The notes beneath the pieces were generated by a model that saw nothing but the letters and a program-made list of their open reading frames with translations, did no database searches and was not told the origin of the DNA. Below, piece after piece: positions 1 to 12,908 of a stretch of DNA of 64,000 bases; positions within the stretch are counted from its first letter, which is position 1; each line of letters begins with the position of its first letter. This DNA is from Rhizophagus irregularis (Eukaryota > Glomeromycota > Glomeromycetes > Glomerales > Glomeraceae): assembly GCF_026210795.1 (NCBI RefSeq), contig NC_089453.1, forward strand, positions 2,358,501-2,422,500, in the 5' to 3' direction. The translations under genes and the position numbers were made by a program.

Positions 1-3000
1 ATAAGTTATGAAAATGGAAAAGGAACAGAAAAGAATTTAGAAAAAGCCTTTCATTGGTATCAAAAAGCAGTAGGAAATTGTCATATTAATGCAATGAATA
101 GTTTAGCCATATGTTATAAAAATGGAAAAGGAACAGAAAAGAATTTAGAAAAAGCCTTTCATTGGTATCAAAAAGCAGTAGAAAATGGAGACAGAAAAGC
201 AATATTTTATTTAGCCATAAGTTACGAAAATGGAGAAGGAACAGAAAAGAATTTAGAAAAAGCCTTTCATTGGTATCAAAAAGCAGCAGAAAATGGCCAT
301 ATTAATGCAATGAATAGTTTAGCCATATGTTATGTAAATGGAAAAGGAACAAAAAAGAATTTAGCAAAATCCTTTCATTGGTATCAAAAAGCAGCAGAAA
401 ATGATCATATTGGTGCAATGTATAGTTTAGCTATATGTTATGAAAATGGAGAAGGAACAGAAAAGAATTTAGAAAAAGCCTTTTATTGGTATCAAAAAGC
501 AGCAGAAAATAGTGATTCTTATGCAATGAATAGTTTAGCCATATGTTATGTAAATGGAAAAGGAACAGAAAAGAATTTAGAAAAAGCCTTTTATTGGTAT
601 CAAAAAGCAGCAGAAAATGGTGTTAAAGAAGCAATGTTTTATTTAGCAACATGTTATGAAAATGGAAGAGGAACAGAAAAGAATTTAGAAATATCCTTTC
701 ATTGGTATCAAAAAGCAGCAGAAAATTGCGGTGAAAATGCAATGTATTATTTAGCATTATGCTATGAAAATGGAAGAGGAACAGTAAAGAATTTAGAAAA
801 AGCCTTTTATTGGTATCAAAAAGCAGCAGAAAATGATGTTAAAGAAGCAATGAATAATTTGGCCATATTTTATGAAAATGGAGAAGGAACAAAAAAGAAT
901 TTAAAAAAAGCCTTTCATTGGTATCAAAAAGCAGCAGAAAATGGTAATTCTGATGCAATGATTAATTTAGCCAAATGTTATAAAAATGGAAAAGGAACAA
1001 AAAAGAATTTAAAAAAAGTGTATCAAAAAGCTGCAGAAAATGGTCATATTAATGCAATGAGTAGTTTAGCCATATGTTATGAAAATGGAAAAGGAACAAA
1101 AAAGAATTTAAAAAAAGCCTTTTATTGGTATCAAAAAGCAGCAGAAAATGGTGACGAAAAAGCAATATTTTATTTAGCCATAAGTTACGAAAATGGGGAA
1201 GGAACAGAAAAGAATTTAGAAAAAGCCTTTCATTGGTATCAAAAAGCAGCAGAAAATAGTAATGAAGTGGCAATGTTTCATTTAGCCATATGTTATAAAA
1301 ATGGGGAAGGAACAGAAAAGAATTTAGAAAAAGCCTTTTATTGGTATCAAAAAGCAGTAGTAAATGGTAATGAAGTAGCAATGTTTAATTTAGCCATATG
1401 CTATGTAAATGGAAAAGGAACAGAAAAGAATTTAGAAAAAGCCTTTCATTGGTATCAAAAAGCAGCAGAAAATGGTCATATTAATGCAATGAATAGTTTA
1501 GCCATATGTTATGAAAATGGAGAAGGAACAGAAAAGAATTTAGAAAAAGCCTTTGGTTGGTATCAAAAAGCAGCAGAAAATGGCCATATTAATGCAATGA
1601 ATAGTTTAGCCATATGTTATGAAAATGGAGAAGGAACAGAAAAGAATTTAGAAAAAGCCTTTGATTGGTATCAAAAAGCAGCAGAAAATGGCCATATTAA
1701 TGCAATGAATAGTTTAGCCATATGTTATGAAAATGGAGAAGGAACAGAAAAAAAATTAGAAAAAGCCTTTGGTTGGTACCAAAAAGCAGCAGAAAATGGC
1801 CATATTAATGCAATGAATAGTTTAGCCATATGTTATGAAAATGGAGAAGGAACAGAAAAGAATTTAGAAAAAGCCTTTTGTTGGTACCAAAAAGCAGTAG
1901 AAAATGGTAATAAAGTAGCAATGATTAATTTAGCCATATGTTATGAAAATGGAGAAGGAACAGAAAAGAATTTAGAAAAAGCCTTTGGTTGGTATCAAAA
2001 AGCAGCAGAAAATGGTGATGAAAATGCAATGAATAGTTTAGCTATAAGTTATGAAAATGGAGAAGGAACTGAAAAGAATTTAGAAAAAGCCTTTCGTTGG
2101 TATCAAAAAGCAGCAGAAAATGACCATATTAATGCAATGTTTAGTTTAGCCATAAGTTATGAAAATGGAGAAGTAACAGAAAAGAATTTAGAAAAAGCCT
2201 TTTGTTGGTATCAAAAAGCAGCAGAAAATGACCATATTAATGCAATGTATAGTTTAGCCATAAGTTATGAAAATGGAGAAGGAACAGAAAAGAATTTAGA
2301 AAAAGCCTTTCATTGGTATCAAAAAGCAGTAGAAAATGGTAATGAAGTAGCAATGTTTAATTTAGCCATATGTTATGAAAATGGAGAAGGAACAAAAAAG
2401 AATTTAGAAAAAGCCTTTTGTTGGTATCAAAAAACAGCGGAAAATGGTCATACTGGTGCAATGAATAATTTAGCTACACACTATAAATATGGAGAAGGAA
2501 TAGAAAAAAATTTAGAAAAAGCCTTTCATTGGTATCAAAAAGCAGCAGAAAATGACGGTGAAAATGCAATGAATAGTTTAGCCATATGTTATAAAAATGG
2601 AGAAGGAACAGAAAAGAATTTAGAGAAAGCCTTTCATTGGTACCAAAAAGCAGCAGAAAATGGTGATAAAAATGCAATGAATAATTTAGCCATATGTTAT
2701 AAAAATGGAGAAGGAACAGAGAAGAATTTAGAAAAAGCTTTTTATTGGTATCAAAAAGTAGCAGAAAATAATAAAGTAAATCTTAAAAATGAAGTTGAAT
2801 CATGTAATGAATGTAAGCAACCATATACCGATTATCAGTGGTGCCAACAATGTAATACTAGACGATTTCAACAAGATTTTTCAAAGTGGACTAGTAAAAA
2901 TGAATTTATTAATAATTTTATTCAAGAAGCACAACTAAATGCTAAAAATAGTTATGAAATTTTAGAATGGATACCTTATAATAAATTGTCAAGTATAGAT

Positions 3001-4176
3001 TATTATGATAAAGGAGGATTTGGTGAAATTCATACTGCTATCTGGTTAGATGGACCTATTTATAGTTGGGACTTTGACAAACAACAATGGTATAGACAAA
3101 CAGAGTATGAGGTTATTCTCAAAACACTTAATAATTCATCAAATTTAAATAGTAAATTTCTTGATGAGGTATAGTATTTATTTTAATAGCAAATTTTATT
3201 TTCTTTTGCAAAAAAATTAATAATTTTTTTATCATCTATATAGTGGAAATATCATTATAATTGTCAAAAAAAATCATTTTCAAAATTTATTCAATTCTTT
3301 GGAATTACTCAAGATCCAAATAATTTAAATTATATAATAGTAATGAGTTATGCAAAAAAAGGAAGTTTGAGAAAATGTTTGTCTGATATAATTAAATTTA
3401 AGTGGCAAGACAAGTTACAATTATTGAAAACAATTGTATTAGGACTCAAAGTAATTCATGAATCAAATTTAACTCATGGTGATTTTCATGATGGTAATAT
3501 TTTAATGTCAGATAATCACAATGAATTATTTATTATTGATTTAGGACTATGTAAACCTATAAGTGATTCTGATAATAAGGTTAACGAAATTTATGGAGTT
3601 TTACCTTATATGGCACCTGAAATATTAAGAAACAAACCCTATACCCCAGCAAGTGATATTTATAGTTTTTCAATGATAATGTGGGAATTTACATCAGGTA
3701 TTCCTCCATTTAATTATGAAGCACATGATCATCACCTTATTTTGAGTATCTGTGAAGAGAAACGTCCTGAAATTATAAAAAATACTCCAAAATGTTATAT
3801 AGATTTAATGAAAAAATGTTGGGATTCAAATCCCTCCAATAGACCAACCATAAGAATGCTTGAAAATATTATATCTGAATGGATTAGTTGTATTAGTGAA
3901 TATTATAGTATAAACAGGGATGGAGATTATAAATTTATGGTACCTAATGTTGTTAATCGATTAAAAGATGATATGTTGGAATTTGCAAAAGCAGACAAAA
4001 CTTCAGTACAAGAACATGCAAATTCTCCTATTATGCAATCTCATCCACAAGCATATTATACAAGTCGCAAATTTACTGCTCAAAATAAATCTGAAATCGT
4101 AATTCAGGGAAAGTCTGAAAACTTCTTAGTTCAAGAAAAGTCTGAGTGTTTTGAATGTATAATTGAAAATCAATAA
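1..4176 (+). CDS. Sel1-repeat / protein kinase fusion, 5' end outside the window
   Basis: The frame is open from base 1, so the start lies upstream. Exons are <1..3168 and 3244..4176; the 75-bp intron is needed because a stop follows donor GTATAG, and frame resumes in phase 0. About 26 Sel1-like units of 36 residues (108 bp, core NGEGTEKNLEKAF then WYQKAAEN) fill 2.8 kb. Sel1 units form helical solenoids used as scaffolds. They are followed by a CxxC...WCxxC mini-zinc motif (about 2809-2856) and a kinase domain: glycine loop GGFGEI, lysine in VILKTL, catalytic loop HGDFHDGN (HRD is HGD), DLG for DFG, MAPE, and a CW...NRPT end. This resembles TKL-like kinases of Rhizophagus. The HGD loop may lower activity. 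Here the Sel1 array precedes the kinase. The repeats are nearly identical at DNA level, so copy number may vary between strains or be misassembled. Confidence 0.9.
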
Positions 4177-4329
4177 TCTTTTTATTTATTGAACTATTTA
4201 TCAGTTATTATATAGAAAATATTTAAATTATGTAATTTACAATTTTTGCAATAAAATGAACGTTATTAAATATAATAATTATTGAATAATGTTTGTTTAT
4301 ACAATATTTTTATTTCATTATTTCTTATA

Positions 4330-4916
4330 AATTATAATGATTATCGTACATTTCATCTAAGTCTGTTTTGCAGAAACTCATTTTTCCAAAGTCATTCACT
4401 AAAAGAAAGTTTTGGAAGTTCTGCAGAAGAGACATCCCATCAAATGGGCAAATGGGCATTTCGCTGGCTCCTCATCTATTTTGGTGGGACATTTTACCTA
4501 AAATGTTAGTAATTGACATATTTCCTTAATTAAATCAATTTAATACAAAGAAAATAATTAAATTTTCAAAGAACAAATTCTCTTTTTTCGTTTATTCCAG
4601 AAAATTAGGAGTATGATGATTTCATTATCTTAAATTTAAGATCAAATAAAATTAATAAAAAAAATGAGTCAATATAACATATAAATAATTCATTTATCTT
4701 CAAAAAAATAGGAAATTTAAAAAGTTCCATATCTTGGCAATATGTTCCTTCACTGAAATGGCTCTGGCAAAATGTCTTTCAGCAAAATAGCCATTTAGGG
4801 AGAATATTCATTCGGGAAATTGTTTTTTGACAAAATGGCACTTTGGTAAAACATTTCTGGCGAAATTTCTTCAGAAAAATGGGTTTAGTGAAATGTACAT
4901 GGATACCAATTATAAT
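4330..4916. mobile_element. Non-autonomous DNA transposon with possible 9-bp target duplication
   Basis: Imperfect inverted ends share GTACATTTCA (left about 4345) and its complement (right about 4890). The body, about 4339-4907, is made of degenerate CAAAATGG-like words in both orientations. The 9-mer AATTATAAT lies directly outside both ends (4330-4338 and 4908-4916). Nine-base duplications are typical of Mutator-like elements, but this one is all A/T, so chance is possible. No coding capacity seen. Confidence 0.5.
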
Positions 4917-5421
4917 AGCAACTTTACACCTAAGTATTATCATAAAAATTTATTTATTAATTTATGTTAGCCTTTTTGAATCAACTTAGACTATTACTCC
5001 TATCCCTTTCCCAATTGAGATTGATAAACTATTTTATATTGCAGATAAAGATATTGATAGATAATAAATTAGTTATGAATAGTGATTATAGATTTTTATG
5101 CAATTTTAAATTCCTATTTCAAAATTATAAATTCAACTTTCATTTATAATTGTACATATAAATTTGAAATAAATAAATGATAAAATCTTAGTACCGCCGC
5201 AGGTGATCATCACCGCAAAAGTTTGTTTCACGTGATTATTACGATATTATTTTATTTACTGATTCCAAATCAAATCAAAATAGTTTTGTGAAAGTATTTT
5301 TTTTTTCATATACAAATATTTCTTCCTTTTTATTTTTATTATATATATACTTTCTTTTTTTCCAAAATGAATATTGATAATTATAATGATGAAATTAATT
5401 TGAATGATCCTACAATAATAT

Positions 5422-5990
5422 TTGATGATAATAATAGCTACAGTTATATTGCTAATAAATCGGATGAATTTGAAAATGATGATGGTAAGTGTTAATATAC
5501 AGTTTTGTTTTACTAACATTGATTTTTTTGATATTTTAACTAGATTTTCAACTAATGATGGCTTTGAGTACCAAGAAGAGGAAACAGAAATCAGAAATTG
5601 GAATGATTTTTACAATTATGAGCTTGCAGAACGTTTTCTTGATCAGTATGCAAAATCAAATGGATTTGTAATCATAAAAGGACGAATAGAAAAAGATAAA
5701 ACCGATAAATCAATCATTGTAAGAAGGTCTTTTGAATGTCATCATGAAAGAATTCGTAAATCAAAGAAGGTTATTGATTTTATGCAACAAAGAAATTGAC
5801 AATCAGAAAAGATAAATTGTCCTTGGGTATGCAATGTCAATAGAATAAAGAATACAGATTCTGTAAAAATCACCAGTTTTATTAATGATATTATGATTCC
5901 TTGGTGTTTCAGTACAATTGGCATCGTACCTATATATGATTCTTCTTATATTGTAATTACTTCTGTAATTTTAATATTGTAATGCTTTTT
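5422..5990 (+). pseudogene. FAR1-like DNA-binding domain fragment, interrupted
   Basis: The frame from about 5540 encodes a FAR1-like fold: ERFLDQYAKSNGFVII, then a basic strand, RRSFECHHE, and after an in-frame TGA at 5797-5799, INCPWVCNV. Spacing of the Cys/His residues (C-H-H...CPW) fits FAR1 zinc-binding domains of MULE origin. An upstream ATG at 5367 starts a short acidic frame with a good GTAAGT donor near 5487, but its phase does not join the FAR1 frame. The stop, the missing transposase core and the surrounding inverted repeats all point to a transposon remnant. Confidence 0.55.
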
Positions 5991-6079
5991 TTTATTATGT
6001 AATAAATTGATTACCAATTGAATTCTTTTTATCGATTGTATTAAAAGTGACTTGGATTTAATTGTGTTGAAAATATCAT

Positions 6080-6189
6080 TTGCGTTGAAGGTAGAACTTA
6101 GGGTTAGGTTAGCATTAGTTGCATAGGAATATTATTGCGTTGAAGGTCAAACTTAGGGTTAGGTTAGGATTAGTTGCATAGGGAGCTTA
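6080..6189 (+). repeat. Two 55-bp tandem units with telomere-like core
   Basis: Two direct units (6080-6134 and 6135-6189) each contain CTTAGGGTTAGGTTAG. TTAGGG is the common fungal telomere repeat, but only two motif turns are present per unit. They lie inside the MULE-like element. Confidence 0.75.
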
Positions 6190-6299
6190 AAAACTTTTTA
6201 AAATTTGCAAGTAAACGATCGCAATCACATTGTAAATATCACGTGTTATATCAATCATGTGATAGCGGTGATGGTCACCGGCGGCGGTAATTACAAAAA

Positions 6300-7016
6300 T
6301 TCATTAATAAAAATCTAATAAAATCAAAAAAAATCATTTAGTTATAATAACACTTTTAAATTTTAATACATACTGTATACTGTATATTGTATAGTAATAT
6401 ATGTATTATCGAATTATATACTAATTGATATTTGAGCAAAATGCCTAAGCAAATTAATAAAAATAATAAAAATATTTTAGAACCAAAAATGCCACTGCTA
6501 ACAAAAAATTTAATAAAAAGCTTTCTAATATAACTGACGTTTCAAATAAAAGCGATGATGATCCTGACATGAAATTTTGAACGAACGCTTAGAAAAGATA
6601 GAGGAGTTGGTTGAAAATTTGGCAAAAACAACTCGAAATTTAGCATCAATTTCAAAGGTAATTACAAGCATTTATTAAATGAAATTGTGAGATATTTTGA
6701 TTTCTGAAATTTTCTTAAAATTAGCGAGAAGATAAAATCTCTCGAATAAATTTGTCACGTTGTACACTTAAGATTTGTTATTTCTATAAATATTTTTTGT
6801 AAATCCTGATGACCTCCTCAAAGAGAAATACTAAAGGAGTATAAAACCTTATGTTTGATTGAAAAAAGTGTCCAGAATTTATTCAAATAATTATACAGTC
6901 AATTCTATCTAAGCTAACACTTTTTAAATGCACGCACTTTATAATTTCTTTTTAAATGCAACTAAAACCATATCGTGACCAAATCTTGGTATACACTGTA
7001 TCATTTATATTTACCA
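6300..7016. other. Intergenic, possible small exon scraps
   Basis: AT-rich. An ATG at about 6441 opens a short Lys/Asn-rich frame. Around 6580-6655 a short stretch reads LEKIEELVENLAK, coiled-coil-like, ending at a possible GTAATT donor. No joined frame could be built. No RNA gene seen. Confidence 0.4.
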
Positions 7017-7320
7017 TGAAGTCTCATCCTCTTCTCGCTTTAATAATTTCAATCATCTTTAGTCAAATAGCTTATATATCGCTCACTGAAGGTAAATTTT
7101 TGAATAGTTATAGCAGTAATTCTCTCAGACTCTCAGTATTATTACGTATTAATTAGATGCAATATCTTGTATATACAGGCCATACAATATGGGTTTATAA
7201 CAAATTTGTTGCAGGTACAGTACATGGGCTGTAGTTACTGCCATCGATACTTTAGATTTAGAACATCAAAATCAAATTGATCAGTTTGGCTATACCTGAT
7301 AACTATACAACGTTTTACCT
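7017..7320 (+). pseudogene. Possible remnant of a secreted protein gene (signal-peptide exon)
   Basis: ATG at 7017 starts a classic signal peptide: MKSHPLLALIISIIFSQIAY. A GTAAATTT donor follows at 7092. After a candidate acceptor near 7180, a frame reads TIWVYNKF and then, one frame over, WAVVTAIDTLDL before a stop near 7299. The need to change frame suggests a broken gene or a missed intron. I do not recognise the family. Confidence 0.3.
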
Positions 7321-7446
7321 TTATTTAGAACTTTGAAGATACTAAAACACGCGGACCGATCAATAATAATCAGGATTGCTGTTGGCACTTTCATGGTTCC
7401 CTTAATAATTGGGACGGTATTCCCTTGTTAAATAATACTGTATATA

Positions 7447-8518
7447 TAATAATTTGAAAAATCAATCATCCATCAATGTTGTCAAAAATCAAAAATAAAA
7501 AATCATCGTCCGCGTGTGCAACGTTAAAATCATGGTTATATAATAAATTTTATTTAAATAAAACCAATAAATCAAATATTTGATAATCATTTATTCTAAT
7601 TTTTTATAAATGTTCACCGTATATTACAAGTTAAACGTTCAATCATGAAATTCGTATCAATAACTAACTGTTCGGAGAGAAGCGAAGGACAATATATGTC
7701 TACGCACTGTTTTCTATCAACCCATATGGCCGTGAATATTCGTTTGCAATACTAATTCATCCTTTCATTTATTTTTAAAAATTTCATGAGAATTTTAAAA
7801 TGGATTATAAAACAAGTAATAAAGCTTCAATAATAATAAAATTGATATAACAGATATAAGATTGACCAAATTATGGTTTTTGGGTAACAAAATGTATGAC
7901 GAAAATGTACGACGAAATGTATTAACTTTGATCGTCTGCCGCTCAACCACACCTGTTTATCGTCATCCCCATGTATCCTAGGAAGATGATCTAAGCTAAT
8001 TTTTGTCAAATCTTCCGACTTAATACTTATAGTCTTATACCGTTTGACACTTGGTATTTCAGGATCACGAATTTTGAATCCAAGTAATTGATTGGGTCTG
8101 ATCATTCTACGACTTTTAACAAGGCCAGTCATGTGTCCATTTGCGATAAATATAGTATTTACTTTGGTAGGTCACATAATTTAGTTACATATACTTTATC
8201 AAAAGATTGTTCCTTTACAAGAATAAAAGTTTCAACAAATTCTTTGTAGACGGGAACGGAAAAGCAGAGTGATCTAATTCATTTTAATGGTAATATGGAT
8301 ACGAATTTTTTCCATTCCCCGTAAAAAAATTTTAACTGTAATTTCTGTACAACTCCATGAACATGATATATTTAACTAAAAATCCAAGCAAATAATTTCT
8401 ATGTTTTGAGGCTAATAAATTCCGTGAATATGATACATTCCCGGAAATAACATGGAATAAAAAAAAACACGGAATAAATTTTTTATAGGGATTTAATTTA
8501 GCTTAATTATACACTTGT
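7447..8518. other. Intergenic with a solo transposon end
   Basis: At 7671-7713 there is one end of the GGAGCGAAG...GGACAATATATG foldback family that is complete at 12475-12908. A 101-codon minus-strand frame (7827-8132) has no recognisable motif. The rest is AT-rich non-coding sequence. Confidence 0.4.
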
Positions 8519-8935
8519 TTGATCATTCCAAATGAAAATGAGGACCTAATAACAATGGAATATTTGGCACAAAATACAACAATAATGCATGTAATCAACA
8601 AAAGAATCTTCTTTGATGAATTTATTCAAATAATTGATCCTACAGTACATCAAAAATCCTTAAGGAGCAAAAGAAGCAAAAGGATGCAGGGAATATTGAA
8701 ATAATTAAAAAAAAGTCGAATAAAATTATAGCTTTCAAAAATGATAAAAGATATTGAAAGTTATAATAAGTGACTTATACTTGGAAAGATTATAATAGCA
8801 ATGGACATAATATGTAATAATTTACATTATAAAGTTATATTGTATTAATAAAAAAGATTTAATAAAAAAAAATTTATTAATCATCATTAACTTAAATAAA
8901 AATATCAAAGTCTTACTATTTTGTTTTACCTTTTT
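8519..8935. other. Short unrecognised plus-strand frame and AT-rich DNA
   Basis: A frame at 8519-8704 encodes a 61-residue segment with a lysine/arginine-rich end and no recognised domain. It could be an exon scrap. No neighbouring exons could be joined. Confidence 0.25.
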
Positions 8936-9728
8936 ATTTGTCGTTATTTTCGAACTGGCATTTTAACATCACAAATCACGTGAGCGTGACATTTTTCTGC
9001 GGTACGCCTCTATTACACAGATAATAAAAGCACGAATATATTATATTGAAATATTATAAAGCTTCGGCATTGCCGTATACAAATATATAATATATTATCA
9101 TAATTCATAAATATATTTATTCCAATATGGTAGTAATTTTAATCATTTACCGTTTGTGATTTACCATTTGCATCTGGTCACGGGACATCCGGAAATATTG
9201 TGCAACTCACCACATTATTCACATAATGGGATTTTTATGCGTAAGTATGATTATTCATACAATAAACTATGATTAAGTTAACAAAAAAAAAAAGGACTTA
9301 TTTTGTCGCTATAATGATTTCTATTTTAAGATAGATTATCCTCCGTTGATTTGCATCTGGTCACGTGACATCCGGAAATCGACCACATAATAAAGATTAT
9401 TATGCATAAGCATGATTATTCATACAATAAGGCGATCATTATATTAACAAAAAAGGAATATTCTCTCGTATTTTGTCGGCTATATTGATTTCTTTTTTAA
9501 GATATATTTTCCTTCGTTTGGTTTGATTGAAAAATGAAAATCGACTAATTGATGTAATAGGCTCATTATTGTAATGGCAAATTTACTTTTTACACTTTGG
9601 GTAATATAGGAAGTCCATTTAAAAATAAAAATTTTATTTCCAAGTCAAATGAATTTTTTACTATAAATGTGCAAATTTTGATTCATACAAATTAATTTTT
9701 TTTTCTAAAAACTAAAAAAAAAAAAAAT
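8936..9728 (+). promoter_or_regulatory. 5' flank of MDR1 with an internal duplication
   Basis: A roughly 180-bp stretch is present twice, each copy holding GGTCACGTGACATCCGGAAA or a one-base variant (about 9176 and 9361), followed by an ATTATTCATACAATAA block. The same blocks recur upstream of MDR2-4. A conserved segment (GGCTCATTATTGTAATGGCA, about 9560) lies about 150 bp before all starts except that of MDR2. The coding start follows an A-tract. Conservation may reflect recent duplication rather than selection. Confidence 0.5.
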
Positions 9729-11102
<1,374 letters not shown>

Positions 11103-11770
11103 TAGTAGGATATGAATTTCTTTTTTGTCTCATTTGATTATCTGTAGTACATCAGTACATATATATTTAACTCAAATATTTCTGATATATATATACTGTA
11201 AATAAAGGAAAAGATTTTTATATTTGATTATCTATGAACAGAATTTTTTATTTTTTTAAAATTGACATGAATATATAACACTAATATATTATAAGTCTAA
11301 AAAGAAATGTCATAGAATGGTTTTCACGAATAGTATTGACGCAAACATGAACAGCGTGTCTCTTTTCATTTTTTTATGATATTTCCGGTACTTCATTACT
11401 AATTAGCCACATGATCGTCTCCAATTAATCAAACAAGATTCATCTTTATTCGCAAGTATCAAAGATTATTGCACTGCTCAATTTCTTACCAACTTCCGTG
11501 ATTCCGTTCACTTTATGATTATAAGAAATTATTAGTCCACAAAAATTAAAAAGTATCTCTCGAAAGAAGCAATAGTAAACAGGCAAAGTGAAGTGGCTAG
11601 TATACGCCTAAAAAAAATTCAACAACCAACAATGCCCGGATACGCACCTGCCAGATAAAGATCCGTTACTTTGGTAGGCAATTACGTGAAGCAACTGGAC
11701 TTAATCCCAATGCCAACGCCAGAACTCGTGTTAAAATTCATGGAATCTTTGTTAAATTTAAAAATGGTTA
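11103..11770 (+). repeat. MDR 3' flank repeat, copy 1, with gag-like scrap
   Basis: This flank shares blocks with 21468-22100, 39784-40275, 45434-46110 and 49866-50460: a TATTTGATTATCTATGAACA block, a CGTCTCCAATTAAT block, ACTTCCGTTCACTTT, and a coding-like end. In the better-preserved copies that end reads FKGLPGEDPLFWLQEFKQW, which resembles retrotransposon gag. One of the five copies is not next to an MDR gene, so it is a dispersed repeat partly carried along by MDR duplication. Confidence 0.6.
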
Positions 11771-12474
11771 AATGAATTTATTAATAGATTACATTTTAAA
11801 TTATACCAAAAAGTAAAAAAATTCGGTTAAAAATAATGAATATCCATTAATATTAAAACACTAACATTTTTAAAACTTATAAACTTACAGCAAGAATATA
11901 TGAACGATTAAAGAGCCAAAATAAAAAATCCTTTCCAAATGATTGTTTTCTAAAAAAGTATTAAATTTTTAAAGTTAGAATACCGATAGATTTTTTATAA
12001 GTTAAAAAAAAAGCAATATTAATTTTATAGTAAGTTCTTTTAAATAACTAATAATATAAGATCAGATTTTAAAATGTAATTTAACTAATAATATAAGATT
12101 TATGTATTTTGAAATTATAAATTTTTTAAATTTATAATTATTTGATTCATCTTATTATAACAAATCAAATGATGGTTTTCATAATTGATATTAACAAAAT
12201 GATGATTGAAAAACATTAAATTTAAAAATTTTACAATTTTATATCATTTGATTTATTTTAAAGAAATGAATCAAATGGTGGTAAATTATCTTTCTACAGG
12301 TTATCAAAAATCTAGATAAAGGATTATTAAATATAATCAAGCTCGCGGTGGAACAAACTATAACCTTGCAATTCAGAAAGCTGGACTTTTGATTGAATCT
12401 CACTTTGATCTTGCAAAGTATACTATTTTGAGCATGTTAAAATACTTTAATTATTCGGTATAATTTATTTATTT
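11771..12474. other. AT-rich intergenic with a short coding-like scrap
   Basis: Mostly low-complexity A/T. At about 12320-12440 a plus-strand stretch reads ARGGTNYNLAIQKAGLLIES without stops, possibly a continuation of the gag-like relic. Nothing else seen. Confidence 0.35.
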
Positions 12475-12908
12475 TTGTCCGGAGCGAAGGGAAGGACAAT
12501 ATATGTCTACGCACTATGAAAAAAAAATCAATCACGTGAATTTCTCTGTCCGCCACGTGCTTTAATTAATCACTTTTACTAACATTGAAGAAAGTATAAT
12601 AAACTAGGAACGGAAACCGTTGTAAGTCCGGAGCGAAAAAAAGATAAAACTCGACGACGTCACGTGTGGACAGAAAAACTCACGTGATAGTTCATTTTTC
12701 ATAATGCGTAGACATATGGCTTGGAATAAAGTTCTAAAATTAGTGTTTTTATGTCCGCCCTGTTTGCTCAGAACTGGAGCGAAAAACTAAAATATGCGAT
12801 TTCATTGGGTGACGATCACGTAGCGGACAGAGAATTCACGTGATCGATTTTTTTTTTTCATATGATTAGCGCGTAAACATATATTGTCCTTCGCTTCGCT
12901 CCGGACAA
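12475..12908. mobile_element. Foldback MITE with TTGTCCGGAGCGAAG termini
   Basis: The ends are inverted copies of TTGTCCGGAGCGAAG followed by GGACAATATATG; inversion extends over about 85 bp, through TCACGTGA and GTCCGC words. The centre (12620-12780) holds further internal inverted copies of the same words, so the element is nested or self-folding. No coding capacity. A clear target duplication is not visible. Confidence 0.7.

Larger units (their letters stand above)
5191..6290. mobile_element. Mutator-like element with GC-rich inverted termini
   Basis: The ends are near-perfect inverted repeats: TACCGCCGCAGGTGATCATC on the left (from 5192), and on the right the complement of TACCGCCGCCGGTGACCATC (ending 6289). 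Homology continues inward to a CACGTGAT word on both sides. The interior carries a broken FAR1-like reading frame. FAR1-type DNA-binding domains occur in Mutator-like transposases, so I read this as a decayed MULE. No clear target duplication was found. Confidence 0.6.

Noticed and set aside
1049-2677. Minus-strand frames across the Sel1 repeats
   Set aside because: They are the antisense of the in-frame 108-bp repeats; repetition keeps all frames open.
6085-6180. Telomere or subtelomere boundary
   Set aside because: Only two short TTAGGG-like turns inside a transposon, with genes on both sides.
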